DNA of 49,608 nt, from positions 1 through 49,608 of the forward strand of contig NZ_CALJ01000232.1 in the NCBI RefSeq assembly GCF_000308315.1, given 5' to 3'. This DNA is from Legionella tunisiensis (GTDB taxonomy: Bacteria > Pseudomonadota > Gammaproteobacteria > Legionellales > Legionellaceae). Below are positions 1-11,055 of the stretch, in pieces. Below the pieces are notes generated by a model. That model had not been told where the DNA came from. It ran no database searches and was given only the letters and a program-made list of their open reading frames with translations. Numbering within the stretch: position 1 is the stretch's first letter; each line of letters opens with the position of its first letter. The position numbers and the translations under genes are program-made.

Positions 1-1488
1 GTTCTCGTTCCAACTACTTTGCTCGCTGGTCAACATTTTGAGAATTTCCGAGACCGTTTTTGCTCAATTTCCTATCAATATTGAATTATTATCTCGCTTT
101 CGTAGTGGCAAAGAAAGCGAAAAAGTAATTGAGTCATTAAAAAATGGCCAAGTGGATATCGTTATTGGTACTCACAAACTTTTTTCCAAAGATATCCAGT
201 TTAAAAATTTAGGTTTACTCGTAATTGATGAAGAGCATCGCTTTGGTGTCAAGCAGAAAGAACATATACGTTCCTTGCGTACGCATGTTGATATTCTATC
301 AATGACTGCGACCCCTATCCCACGAACACTCAACATGGCAATGGCCGGCATACGTGATATTTCCCTAATCGCAACACCACCTGCCAAACGACTAGCAATT
401 AAAACGTTTTGGCAAGAAAAAATAACTCTATCCTGCGTGAAGCCATATTGCGTGAAATTTTACGCGGTGGGCAGGTTTATTTTCTCCACAACAATGTCCA
501 AACGATTGAGCGTGTAAGTCAAGATTTACAAGAATTAGTTCCAGAAGCAAAAATTCGCAGCGCCCACGGTCAGATGCGTGAACGTGAACTAGAGCGTATT
601 ATGTCCGATTTTTATCACCATCGATTTAATGTGTTGGTTTGTACAACCATCATTGAAACAGGTATCGATATACCAACTGCCAACACAATCATTATAGATA
701 GAGCAGATAAATTTGGTTTAGCGCAATTACATCAATTACGTGGTCGCGTTGGTCGTTCTCACCATCAAGCTTATGCTTATCTTCTCACACCCAATGAAAA
801 ATCATTAACTGCAGATGCTGTTAAACGGTTAGAAGCCATTGTTTCTCTCGAGGATTTGGGTGCAGGCTTCACTTTAGCTACTCATGATTTAGAAATTCGC
901 GGTGCTGGCGAATTATTAGGAGAAGAGCAAAGTGGCAATATACATGCCGTAGGTTTTAGTTTGTTTATGGAAATGCTAGACAGGGCCGTCAGCGATTTAA
1001 AAGCAGGGAAAACACCTGAATTGACCGCACCAATCCAACAAGGCCCAGAAATTGATCTACGTTTAAGCGCAATTATTCCTGAAGATTATATCGCCGATGT
1101 ACATACTCGCCTTATTATGTACAAACGTATTGCGAATGCAAAAGACAAACAACAATTACGTGATTTGCAAATTGAAATGATTGATCGCTTTGGCTTACTG
1201 CCTCAACCAGCAAAGCAGTTATTGCTAATTACAGAATTAAAATTATTGGCAACCCAATTAGCGATTAATAAAATTAATGCAGCCCAACAGACGGGCAAGA
1301 TTGAATTTGGTGAGAACCCTGCCATCGATCCCGGCATGTTGATCAATCTGATTCAGCTACAAGCAAAACGCTATCAAATGGAAGGACCTACCCGTCTGCG
1401 TTTTACCTTGGATAGTACCTCCCCAGAAGAGCGTATTCATGAGATTCAAGCTTTATTAATGAAACTAGCTAATAAAGCCAGCGCGTAA
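1..1488 (+). CDS. mfd: Transcription-repair coupling factor Mfd, 3' part
   Basis: This is the C-terminal part of Mfd, the ATP-driven translocase that removes RNA polymerase stalled at DNA lesions and recruits UvrA. The 5' half lies outside the window. Visible are the DEAD/DEAH-type helicase motifs [10 protein letters not shown] (motif II, codons near 215-245) and [11 protein letters not shown] (motif III), then the second RecA lobe with ETGIDIP and QLRGRVGRS (motif VI). A C-terminal TRCF domain follows ([10 protein letters not shown] region). The reading frame changes twice: at the T run 57-61 (one T too many) and the A run 417-422 (one A too few). Between them the protein continues without loss, so I read both as sequence errors. 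The gene ends 1 bp before the stop codon of the convergent acyl-CoA synthetase gene, with no room for a terminator. Confidence 0.95.
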
Positions 1489-1489
1489 T

Positions 1490-3153
1490 CTAGGCCCAAA
1501 TAATGACATTATGGTCTGTAATTGCTTTCTGTATTAAGTCTTGATAAGTTGATTCTACACTACGGCGCTTAACTTTCAGTGTTGGCGTAAGCAATCCATT
1601 CTCAGGTGTCCATGCCTTTTGTGAAATAATCACATGGCAAATTTTTTCATAACTTACCAGTTCACTATTAATTTTATGTAGATCTTCTTGCAGGCTCTTC
1701 TTTACTCGCTCTTTATCCTGGCTCTGTCCCGCTTCACTTAAAGTAATTAGTAAAACATTATGAGGCAGTTCCCTGCCAACCATACAAAGCTGCTCTATAA
1801 ATTTATTGGCTGCAAATCGTTTCTCAATGGCTGCTGGAGCAATAAACTCTCCTTTTTGATTTTTAAAATTCTCTGATAAACGCCCTAGTATTTTTACATT
1901 ATTGTATTCATCGATTTCAGCCACATCTCCGGTATGCAACCATCCATCGTTGGTAAAAGCAGTTTTAGTTGCTGCTTCCTCTTTAAAATATTCCTTCATC
2001 AAACAAGGTGATTTCATAAGCAACTCGCTCTCATCTCCGAGTTTGATCTCAACGTATTTTCTTGGTGTCCCCACATAACCGGGACGACGTAGTTCTAAAG
2101 TAGAAAAAGTAGCATAAGCAAGATTTTCTGTTTGTCCATAGCCTTCTTGAATATGAATATCGAGCTTGTCAAAAAAACCAAGAATTGATACCGGTAAATG
2201 AGAAGCACCAGAAAAACTATTAGTGCAGCGGCCAAGACCAAGCTGGTGTTTAATTTTCTTTTTGATTAAAGAGGCAATACCAGGTATTTTAAGTAAAAAA
2301 CTCAAGATTATAGGGGATAATTTCTGCTCTATTTTTGCTGAAAGACTCCCCAAATCCGTGGCACTGCAGTAAAAAAGGTTGGCTCAGCCTGACGTAAATT
2401 CGCAATAAATTTATCCAGGCCTTCCACAAAAGACACATCACAGGGTATTGTTACACTTCCCAATTGGATTGCTGAACGTTCATAAACGTGAGCCAGCGGC
2501 AAGTAAGACATAAGATGATAATGAGTAACTGTTTTAATACGCTGAATATCTTCAGGAAATATCTTTAGGTAATTAGCAATTATTGCATGCGTATATACAG
2601 CTCCCTTTGGCACACCGGCGGTACCTGAAGAATAAATAATCGTGAATATATCATCTGGAGAAGAGTCTACAATATCTGTTAAAGGTTCTTTAGCGAGAAT
2701 ATCTGCCCAACGATTATCGGTATTGAGCTCCGGATGATAATCAAAATTTACTGTCGGTAAATCAGCAGGAATGTAACCACGAACTCGTACACAATTATCT
2801 AATTTTCCAATAAATACCAGTTTTACTTCAGCATGCTTTAAGACAAATTCAATACTATCCCTGTGCTGGTTTGCAAATAAAGGTACACTCACCATACCTG
2901 CCAAACTGATACCGAAATCGGTAATAAACCATTCGGCACAATTTTTGGAAAAAATAGCGAGATGCTCACCTTTTTTCAGACCAGCATCCTGCAAAAATCG
3001 GGCAACTTGCCGGGCTTGGCGAATGACCACCTGCCATGTATATTCATACCATTTTCCATTACGGGGTTGTCTTAAATAGACTTTTTCACCACGCCTTTTT
3101 TCATTTTCTACTAAAAGCTGGTTAAGCGAATTTTGTAACAATTTCTTTGTCAT
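1490..3153 (-). CDS. Long-chain fatty acid-CoA ligase (AMP-binding enzyme)
   Basis: A 554-residue adenylate-forming enzyme after one frame correction. Such enzymes activate a fatty acid with ATP and transfer it to CoA at the membrane. The P-loop signature YSSGTAGVPKGAV lies near residue 175. The adenine motif GYGQTE and the hinge sequence GWLHTGDVAEID followed by KILGRLSENFK complete the ANL-superfamily core. Length and the YGQTE form fit the long-chain FadD/FAA-like group better than short-chain Acs. The frame changes at the T run 2332-2336: adding one base joins the two halves as FQQKIEQKL. It is monocistronic by position, with AT-rich DNA upstream and mfd converging downstream. The exact chain-length preference cannot be read from sequence. 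Confidence 0.9.
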
Positions 3154-3269
3154 AGCCTAGCCTTGAATGTTTTTAATTACTATTTTAGTAGTAGAAATTT
3201 AAAAACCTCAAGTTACATCTTGATTATTAACTTAAACGATTACAGCAAATTTTTTCTACAAATAATAGG

Positions 3270-6200
3270 TTAAGACATTGAAGACGCTGCCGGATAGGAC
3301 AGATCCTTATCATCTATGGGGAGCTCTTCACTATTTTTTGCCATAGTAGCCTTTCGATGAGCGAATTTTTTCCGCTCATTGCTGAATATACCATAGTATT
3401 CAAGATGCCTACTTCCTGTTTCCATTTGCACTTCTTTGTGCGCTCTTGGCGGCTTACCCAACTCTTCACGTAAATAGTCTATCATCTCTATCTGCTTCGT
3501 TGCGTTGGCCTTTCGAAGAGCAAATTCTAGTATATGTTTTCGAGGTTTGTTATCTGATAGTAAACTACAAAAACCTTGCACAAGAGCAATTTGTTTGCCG
3601 TTAACAGCAGATAATAAACCTTGTTCAACTGTACGTTGCGAAGGAGCATTGGTTGGCAAGTTACAAAGATACAATGCCATTGCTGTATCACCCAATTTAA
3701 TGGCTGCGTGCAACGCATTTTCAATGCCCTGACGAGAAGGTGGATTAGTTAAATGACAGAAAAACTGCACAGCAGTTAATTGCCGTGATTTCACTGCCGA
3801 TAATACTCCAAAATCTACTGAGCCCTGTAAAAAACGATTTGTTGGCAAACTGCAAAAATAAGCTATAACATCTCGCTTGCCTGCTTTTATAGCTGCTTGT
3901 AACGCTTTTCCTTGGACTTGTTGACTGGGTTTATTTGATTCTATATTTGATAAATATTTTACTAAAGGCAAATGGCCATTTTCCGCAGCCTCTATTAAGG
4001 CCGACTCAATAAGAGATTGGCGTAAAGGATTATCCGCCAAGCCACAGAAATAGCTTATAAACTCAAGATTTCCAACTTGAGCCATTTTATTAATTACTCG
4101 TTCAACCACGATTTGGCGAGGCGCATTATTTTCTAATCTATAAAGACGTTTAGCTAACTCCAAACAATGAGCGTCTGCCGCCTGCATAAACATTTTTTCA
4201 ATTTGTAACTGCGAAGGTGCTACTGACAAAGAACAAAAATATTCCGCTAAATCGCAATGTTCCAACTTAGCTGCAAGTTTAAATACCCTCTCAATAACCT
4301 CTTTACTAAAAGAATGCTCTGCTAACTGGCATAGATAGCGCACTACATTGATATGATTATTGGTAACCGCAGCCTCAAGTGCTTTTTCTATAATTTTTTA
4401 GGAGGTAAGCGTGTATTGTCGTTACAAAAGGTCTGTACAGCAGTTAATTCCCCTTGTTCAGCAGCCTGAATTAAAACAATACCAGTTGTTATTCTTGTGA
4501 ATGGCTTAATTGTGTCGACACAAAAATAATTGATCACAGACCAATGACCAGCTTCGGCCGCAAGCAACAACGCTTTATTCATCATAGATTTACTTTGTTG
4601 TTTTATTGCCGCAATATCAATAAGAAGTCCCAAATTACCTTGTCTAACAGCTTTAAGAAAAACTGTCTCACCACCATAATCCCTCTCTCTCCAATTGAGG
4701 CGTTGAATGGGAATAGCTTCAAGTTTGTCGATAATTGTATTTCTAATCAATTCATCATCAATTGCCGTCAGGATTTCAAGTAGTACCCGCTCATATTCGC
4801 TAATATCTTCTGATGGTTGTATTGGAGGCTCCAGTGACAATAACTCCATAAAGGCATTAATATCAAAAGTACTACCCTGCTTTTTAAAACAGGCTTGGGC
4901 AATTCGAATATGCAATTTATATTTATCATAAAAATCAAATTTGGCTTGAGCATTGAGATAAGTTAAAGTCTGCAATTTTCGAGACACCTCAAACCAAGTG
5001 TCTTCAATTAACTGATAATTATCCTTAGTCAGTGGACTCTGTTCAGTACAACGAGCAATGCACTCTTCAATCTGTTGTTGTAACTGTGTAGAATAACGAA
5101 CCAGGTGAATCGCCCATCCAGGGTATCTTTTTAACTGCCGCAGCAACTCCATATCATCGATTAAGTGAGCGTTATCAAAAAGTTTCTCAATAATTGCATC
5201 AAATGCCTGGCCAGCAGAAGGATGCTTATATTTCAATAAGACGGCAAGCATTATCAATAATTGAGCAACCACATCAGGTCCCGAGGAGTCAGAAACATTA
5301 AGTTGCTGAATATATGCCTCTATATTAATTGCTTTTATCTTTTCAAATAATGTTGGCTTATAAGCCAATAAATGCAAGATTGCTCCACTATTTAATGAAA
5401 TCAAATGCTCAGCAGTTGATTCCTCTATTAATTGAGCTAGCCCCTTCAACAATACAGGCCTTCTTGCAGCAATAAAATTAATCAGAGCTGGCAACTCTTT
5501 TGCTAACATACTTTCATGATTCAATCTGTGCTTTAAAGCATTCAACCAATCTTCATTGTCAGATGTAGTGGGGGTTACAACCGCAGCAAATAAAAAAGGT
5601 TGACCAAATAACTTAAAAAGCGCAGTAAAATTTTCTTCTGTAGGCGTAAAATCCAGGGGCGCACCCATCACTTGCACCGAAGGAAGTTCTCCTTCTCTAT
5701 GTAGAACGCCATCTAAGCTATAAGACTCAAATCCCCTCTCATCACAACTCACCTTTCCAACCTGAGTAACTAATTCTTCTGCTTCAGGAAATTGGGCCAG
5801 GAGTGTATATAATTGACTGATAGCACTTTCTTCCCGATGAAGTGTAAATAGATGATATCTTAGAAAATCATGCAATAAATTCGTTCTTATGATTGATTCA
5901 GAGGAAGCTCCTCGCTGTAACAGCCATAATAATAACGCTGCGAATTTTTCAGCATCATCCAATTCAGTCTTAAATAATTCACTCACCCCTAGCGCGTTTT
6001 CCTGTTGAGCTAATTGCTCTGTGAAGAAGACTAGATATTTTCTGACTGAGTTTACTGCCTCACCCATTTTGATGTCGGCCAACTCTTTCGCTACCTGGCG
6101 ATTTATCTCCTCACAATTATTAAATAAAGCTTTATTTTCTTCATAAAATTTTAATGTTTTAGTTTTATTTTCATGGAGCAAAGCCATAAATAGATGCGTA

Positions 6201-6550
6201 CTTTTGTGAATAAGTGTGGCCTCTTCATTTTTCTCGAGAAGACTCAAACAATATTTAAGAGCAAAAGAGAATAAGCTATCGTCTGCAACCGCAGTCAATT
6301 CTTTTTTACCGAACTCTATAAAATCCAAGAAACGTCGATGATTCTCTACATCCTGAGCCTCTGGAAGAGAGGCCCGGCTTCCTATATCTCTTCTGCTAAG
6401 CCGTGCTATTCTAACGTTTGCAATTAATCTTCTATGATTTTGTTGCTCGACCGCATACTCTTGTTCAAAAAATGAGCGCGTCAATGGTTGGTTTTCAAAA
6501 GGAAAGTCTTCTTCGTTACCCTCTATCCATGCCAATAACATGTTTAACAT
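3270..6550 (-). CDS. Large ankyrin-like repeat protein, candidate Dot/Icm effector
   Basis: A 1093-residue protein after one frame correction (T run 4394-4399). The first 600 or so residues are helical and unrecognised. From about residue 625 the chain becomes a regular array of about 12 units of 31-33 residues. The consensus is roughly x-L-x2-N-x-P-S-Q-x2-I-E-x-A-L-x2-A, then x3-G-x4-V-x-Y-F-C. This is ankyrin-like in length and in its two-helix pattern, but the ending Y-F-C/Y-L-C and the P-S-Q/R turn are its own. The C-terminus is polar with an acidic patch (NSEELPIDDKDL) followed by small residues, as in the E-block secretion signals of Legionella Dot/Icm substrates. The start is the ATG at 6548-6550, 7 nt after AAGGAG. 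It follows tldD by 167 bp and has its own promoter. Effector status is inference. Confidence 0.8.
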
Positions 6551-6581
6551 ATTCACTCTCCTTATGAATGGGTATCATTTG

Positions 6582-6609
6582 ATTATAAAGAAGACATTCT
6601 AAAGAACAA
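6582..6609 (-). promoter_or_regulatory. Sigma-70-type promoter of the ankyrin-like gene
   Basis: On the minus strand TTGTTC (6604-6609) and a perfect TATAAT (6582-6587) are separated by 16 bp, 31 bp upstream of the ATG at 6550. A strong AAGGAG ribosome-binding site follows. The promoter shows that this gene is expressed independently of tldD. Confidence 0.6.
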
Positions 6610-6723
6610 GAGTTTTTTGCACGATGGGATAATTTTTAGGCTTGACGCCTAGGTGATAAACGGAAAGATCGCCGAAGATTCAACATGGTAGAATATAAGC
6701 AGAAAATGTTTAAGCACCCAAAT

Positions 6724-8166
6724 TTAACGGGTGCCACCAATAGTCAGAGCATCAATTTTAAGGGTTGGTTGCCCCACGCCTACGGGGACTGATTGACCAT
6801 CTTTACCACAAACACCTATACCACTGTCCAACGAGAGATCATTTCCAACCATAGAGATTTTCTTCATTACTTCGGGGCCGTTACCAATTAAAGTAGCACC
6901 CTTAACAGGTTTGGTCACTTTGCCATCTTCGATGAGATAAGCTTCGCTGGCAGAAAAAACAAATTGCCCAGATGTTATATCAACCTGACCTCCACCAAAA
7001 TTTACTGCATATAAACCACGTTTTACCGAACGCAGAATTTCTTCGGGAGTGTAATGCCCTGCCAGCATATAGGTATTTGTCATTCTTGGCATTGGCAAAT
7101 GAGCATAAGACTCCCGCCGGCAATTGCCTGTAGGTTTCATCCCCATTAATTTGGCATTTAATTTATCTTGCATATAGTTGACTAGTACACCATCCTCAAT
7201 CAGGGTAGTACATTGGGAAGGAGTACCTTCATCATCAATGGTGAGTGAACCCCGCCTATCTTTTAGAGTACCATCATCCACTACAGTCACACCCTTGGCG
7301 GCAACCTGCTGCCCCAAACGGCCTGAAAAAGCAGATAAGCCTTTACGATTAAAATCACCTTCCAAACCATGCCCTACCGCCTCATGAAGCAAAACACCAG
7401 GCCAACCAGGCCCTAAAATCACAGGCATAGTACCAGCAGGGGCTTCTTCTGCCTCCAGATTAATCAATGCTTCACGTACTGCTTCCCGCGCATAACTCAG
7501 TGCCCTTTCCTGCTCCATAAAGTACGAATAGGCAACGCGGCCACCACCGCCAGAGCGAGCTGATTCTCGACGTCCATTTTTATCTTCAACAATCACACTC
7601 ACATTAATACTAACCAAAGGCCTGATATCAGCAATCATTTCTCCGTGTATCCCAGCCACCATAACGACTTCGAAACAACCACTTAAAGAAGCATTTACCT
7701 GAATCACTCTCGGATCTATCCGTCTCGCTTCTTTATCGATTGCCTCAAGCAATGCAATTTTGTCTTGTTTATTCATTCCTTCGATGGGATTTATATCGGC
7801 ATAGCGTGTAATAGGAGAAACCGCTACTTGAATAGACTGAGTAACCTTTGTACCGCTAAAAGCAATAGAACGCGCCGCATCGGCCGCACGCTGCATTGCT
7901 GGCAATAAAATATCATCGCAATAAGCATAACCCGTTTTATCACCACTGACTGCACGAATACCAACACCACGATCGATGGAATAACTACCGCTTTTAACCT
8001 CTGAATCTTCCAGATACCATGATTCGTAGCTACTACTTTGAAAATAAAGATCAGCATCATCTACATGTCGCCCCATCATTGAGCGAATTAATTTTTCAAC
8101 AACCGATTCATCCAGAGAGGCTGGTTTTAATAATAAATCTTTAGCAATAGTTAATACTTGAGACAT
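6724..8166 (-). CDS. tldD: Metalloprotease subunit TldD
   Basis: TldD forms a heterodimeric zinc protease with TldE/PmbA. In E. coli it acts on unfolded peptides such as microcin B17 precursor and the CcdA antitoxin. The zinc motif [11 protein letters not shown] (HExxxH) is intact near residue 260, and the glycine-rich C-terminal half is complete. The length of 480 residues matches the family. An ATG 27 bp further upstream (8193) would overlap the nitrilase stop. I prefer the ATG at 8166 because AAGGT lies 7 nt before it and the protein then begins [12 protein letters not shown] as in relatives. The nit-tldD pair is common in gammaproteobacteria. The partner gene pmbA is not in this window. 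Confidence 0.95.
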   Translation of the reverse strand: MSQVLTIAKDLLLKPASLDESVVEKLIRSMMGRHVDDADLYFQSSSYESWYLEDSEVKSGSYSIDRGVGIRAVSGDKTGYAYCDDILLPAMQRAADAARSIAFSGTKVTQSIQVAVSPITRYADINPIEGMNKQDKIALLEAIDKEARRIDPRVIQVNASLSGCFEVVMVAGIHGEMIADIRPLVSINVSVIVEDKNGRRESARSGGGGRVAYSYFMEQERALSYAREAVREALINLEAEEAPAGTMPVILGPGWPGVLLHEAVGHGLEGDFNRKGLSAFSGRLGQQVAAKGVTVVDDGTLKDRRGSLTIDDEGTPSQCTTLIEDGVLVNYMQDKLNAKLMGMKPTGNCRRESYAHLPMPRMTNTYMLAGHYTPEEILRSVKRGLYAVNFGGGQVDITSGQFVFSASEAYLIEDGKVTKPVKGATLIGNGPEVMKKISMVGNDLSLDSGIGVCGKDGQSVPVGVGQPTLKIDALTIGGTR

Positions 8167-8189
8167 AATTTTACCTTCAAAAATAACGG

Positions 8190-9002
8190 TCATTTATCCA
8201 AGAGAACATGGTGGTCATTACAAGGAAATTGTCGACGCAATTGATGCAACCGTTGTAAATCAATATCAGCTGTCAACATACCTACCCCACTCTCCTGCTG
8301 AGTCACCACTTTTCCCCAAGGTTCAACTATCATGCTATGGCCATAGGTTTGCCGCCCATTTTCGTGATGCCCTCCCTGATTAGGAGCTATAACATAACAT
8401 AAATTCTCAATTGCACGCGCTCTCAACAATACTTCCCAATGTGCAATTCCTGTAACTGCAGTAAATGCTGAAGGCACCGTAAATAATTCAGCACCTCTTA
8501 ATACTAATTGTCGATACAATTCAGGAAAACGCAAGTCATAACAAACCGACAAACCCACTCGTCCAATGGGTGTATCTACCACTACTATCTCATCGCCTCG
8601 CTCTATTGTTGTAGATTCCTGATGAGCTTCTTGCTCAGAGACACGAACATCAAAAAGATGAATTTTGTCATAACGGGCTGCACAGCGCCCTTCATCATCA
8701 AACACCAGACAACTCGTTTTCACACGTTCATGCAGACCTTTCAAAGGAAGCGTTCCAGCAATAACCCATAAGCCATACTGTTTGGCCAAAGAACTAATCT
8801 TGTCTTGAATTGTTCCTGCCCCATATTTCTCAGCAATTTGCAATTTATCGCTTTCACTCACGCCCATAAACGCAAAATTTTCTGGCAAAACGAGCAAATC
8901 AATTTGTTTTTCCCTTGCATCAATAAAGAATTGTTCAATCTGTTTTAAGTTATTTTCAACGGAAGCGGACGAAACAATTTGTACAGCAGCAACTTTAGGC
9001 AT
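8190..9002 (-). CDS. Carbon-nitrogen hydrolase, Nit1/Nit2-type amidase
   Basis: A 270-residue nitrilase-superfamily enzyme with the full Glu-Lys-Cys triad: LPENF near residue 42, YDKIHLFDV near 115, and VCYDLRFPE near 150. The LFDV and CYDLRFPE forms are those of the Nit group, whose members (Nit1, YbeM) hydrolyse deaminated glutathione as metabolite repair. That substrate is inferred from family membership. The gene is intact. It ends just upstream of tldD, with its stop codon 23 bp before the chosen tldD start, so the two are probably co-transcribed. The usual upstream neighbour in gammaproteobacteria, the large membrane protein YhdP, is absent here. Confidence 0.9.
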   Translation of the reverse strand: MPKVAAVQIVSSASVENNLKQIEQFFIDAREKQIDLLVLPENFAFMGVSESDKLQIAEKYGAGTIQDKISSLAKQYGLWVIAGTLPLKGLHERVKTSCLVFDDEGRCAARYDKIHLFDVRVSEQEAHQESTTIERGDEIVVVDTPIGRVGLSVCYDLRFPELYRQLVLRGAELFTVPSAFTAVTGIAHWEVLLRARAIENLCYVIAPNQGGHHENGRQTYGHSMIVEPWGKVVTQQESGVGMLTADIDLQRLHQLRRQFPCNDHHVLLDK

Positions 9003-9170
9003 AAATTATCCAACCAGTAATAAAAAACCATCTATAATTATCGATGATTAAATCAGGATCTTTCAATGCTTAAGAGAAGATTTATAATCTTGATTGTGAA
9101 ATTCTTTTTAACAACCATAAGCAAACACAGCATTTAAATCGCTTGCCAGTATGTATCCAGATCTATAGAC

Positions 9171-9199
9171 TTGAAAAATGGGCAAGCCGACCATAGATA
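9171..9199 (+). promoter_or_regulatory. Candidate promoter of the BI-1 family gene
   Basis: TTGAAA (9171-9176) and TAGATA (9194-9199) are spaced 17 bp apart, 37 bp upstream of the ATG, with GGAG about 8 nt before the start. The 234 bp between the divergent nit and BI-1 genes holds nothing else that I can identify. Confidence 0.45.
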
Positions 9200-9236
9200 T
9201 GCTAAACTAGAAATATAAATTATCTGGAGTTATTGC

Positions 9237-9912
9237 ATGAACCGAAATGACGTTACTGTGTTAAGCCAACGTAGTGATTCAGTACTTGCCACAAACAAAG
9301 TACTGCGTAACACTTACCTTTTACTTGGCATGACTTTTTTATTTAGCGCGTTAACTGCTTATGCCTCTTACGCTTTTGCTGTTAAACCCCTAAATCCGTT
9401 GCTCATGATTGTTGGTGTCTATGGCTTGATGTTCTTGACACAGGCATTGAGAAATAGTGCCCTGGGAATAGTAAGCGTCTTCGCGTTCACGGGTTTTCTG
9501 GGTTATACCTTGGGCCCGATTCTTAATTTTTACATTGCCAGCTTCTCAAACGGCCCTCAACTAATTGGCACGTCACTAGGTGCGACGGGTATGATTTTCT
9601 TTGCCTTATCAGGCTATGTATTAACTACTCGTAAGGATTTTAGCTATTTAGGCGGTTTTCTGTTTGTAGGCATCATGGTCGCTTTATTGGCAATGATTGC
9701 TGGTATCTTCTTTCAAATTCCAGCGCTTCAACTGGCCATATCAGCAGCCTTCGTACTGATTTCTTCCGGCTTAATTTTATTCCAAACGAGTGAAATTATT
9801 CATGGCGGGGAAACGAATTATATTTCAGCAACCGTGTCATTATTCGTATCTATATATAATCTGTTCGTGAGCCTACTTAACTTATTAAGTGCTTTTTTCA
9901 GGACGCGACTAA
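9237..9912 (+). CDS. Bax inhibitor-1/YccA family membrane protein
   Basis: A 224-residue protein with seven strongly hydrophobic segments and the BI-1 pattern, including SFSNGPQLIGTSLGATGMIF and the C-terminal IYNLFVSLLNLL. E. coli YccA interacts with the FtsH protease in the inner membrane; other members conduct calcium or protons. The last residues are disturbed by one extra T in the run 9893-9898. Removing it gives the usual short hydrophilic tail LLSAFSGRD and a stop at 9910-9912. Without the correction the frame runs to 9932 with an atypical tail reaching the terminator. Monocistronic, with its own promoter and terminator. Confidence 0.9.
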
Positions 9913-9931
9913 TATACGTCTCCTCAACCTG

Positions 9932-9960
9932 AATCCCGGTGAAATTAGCCGGGATTTTTT
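9932..9960 (+). terminator. Rho-independent terminator after the BI-1 gene
   Basis: AATCCCGG pairs with CCGGGATT across an 8-9 nt loop and is followed by a run of T, 20 bp after the corrected stop codon. This position also supports the corrected end at 9912. Confidence 0.85.
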
Positions 9961-10065
9961 TGGTTCTATTTTCTACTCACTCAAAACCGGTGCCATACAT
10001 ACTGTAGAATCATAGGAATTTTATTTTGAATCCCTCGGGTTTTCGGCTACACCTGCACCTAGTGG

Positions 10066-11055
10066 CTACCTGGTTTTTTCGCCTTGCTGCCAACTCGCAC
10101 TTGCCCGAAATAAAGCAGGCAAATCAGCCACTGATTTCTGACTCGGTTTATCAAGATTATATATTTCGCGGGATTTTTGATAATAAACACCTAAGGGTAC
10201 CGGGAATTCTGGAAAATTAAGTTGAGCCAAGCGCATCGCAGCAATATAGTTGCTTGAATCGTGGTGATACAGATTCTTATTACTCAAGTTGGCACTCGGG
10301 ATACATTGTAAAGATTCATTCTGTAAAGCCAACACCCATTCTTGCTCTGCTCCGAAGTACAAAGGTTGTCCATCTTCCAACACAATCGTTCTATCTGCTC
10401 GATTTGTTTTTAAAGCAAAGGCATCGAAAGCACCATGATTGAAAATATTGCAATCCTGATAAATCTCTACAAACGCGCAGCCCTGATGCTCATACGCTTT
10501 CTTAAGAATTACAGCCAGTTGATTGGGATCCTTATCTACGGCCCGTGCAACAAAACTAGCCCCCGAAGCCAGTGCAATCATCAAAGGATTAATAGGTTCA
10601 TTAGTCACCCCGTCCGGTGACGTTTTTGTGACTTGCCCTTTTTGAGAAGTTGGTGAAAATTGTCCTTTTGTTAACCCGTAGACTTGATTATTAAAAAGCA
10701 AAATATTGATATTTACATTACGTCTTAAACAATGCATCAAATGATTACCACCGATACTCAGCGCATCACCATCACCAGTAATAACCCATACCGTTAAATC
10801 ATCACGCATGGCTTTAAGGCCCGTAGCCACCGCCGTTGCTCTGCCATGAATAGTATGAAAACCATAAGTATTCATATAGTAGGGCAACCGGCCAGCACAT
10901 CCAATTCCTGAAACAAAGACATGCTGTTCAGGTGGTAAACCTAACTCCGGTAATAAACGCTGCAAGGCAGCTAGAATAGCGTAATCACCACATCCTGGGC
11001 ACCAACGTACCTCGGTTGCATGAGTGAAATCTTCACGTTTATAACTGTTATTCAT
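10066..11055 (-). CDS. korB: 2-oxoacid:ferredoxin oxidoreductase, beta subunit (KorB)
   Basis: The thiamine-diphosphate-binding subunit of a 2-oxoglutarate (or related 2-oxoacid):ferredoxin oxidoreductase, which oxidatively decarboxylates its substrate to an acyl-CoA while reducing ferredoxin. Visible are the cysteine motif WCPGCGDY near residue 20, the TPP/Mg motif GDGDALSIGGNH near 95, and the N-x-Q-x-Y-G-L-T-K-G-Q segment of the same fold. I chose the ATG at 11055 (MNNSYKRED). It overlaps the korA stop by 8 bp (ATGAATAA), indicating translational coupling. The substrate is inferred; annotation as Kor follows the fused partner subunit. Confidence 0.9.
   Translation of the reverse strand: MNNSYKREDFTHATEVRWCPGCGDYAILAALQRLLPELGLPPEQHVFVSGIGCAGRLPYYMNTYGFHTIHGRATAVATGLKAMRDDLTVWVITGDGDALSIGGNHLMHCLRRNVNINILLFNNQVYGLTKGQFSPTSQKGQVTKTSPDGVTNEPINPLMIALASGASFVARAVDKDPNQLAVILKKAYEHQGCAFVEIYQDCNIFNHGAFDAFALKTNRADRTIVLEDGQPLYFGAEQEWVLALQNESLQCIPSANLSNKNLYHHDSSNYIAAMRLAQLNFPEFPVPLGVYYQKSREIYNLDKPSQKSVADLPALFRASASWQQGEKTR

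Noticed and set aside
3270-4343. Separate ankyrin-like gene downstream of the larger one
   Set aside because: One missing base in the T run 4394-4399 joins the two with the repeat period unbroken, so they are one gene.
9912-9932. Longer C-terminus of the BI-1 protein
   Set aside because: It exists only because of one extra T in the run 9893-9898. The corrected frame gives the usual tail and leaves the terminator outside the gene.
10026-10620. Plus-strand open frames opposite korB
   Set aside because: They lie fully antisense to an intact, well-conserved gene and have no start signals.
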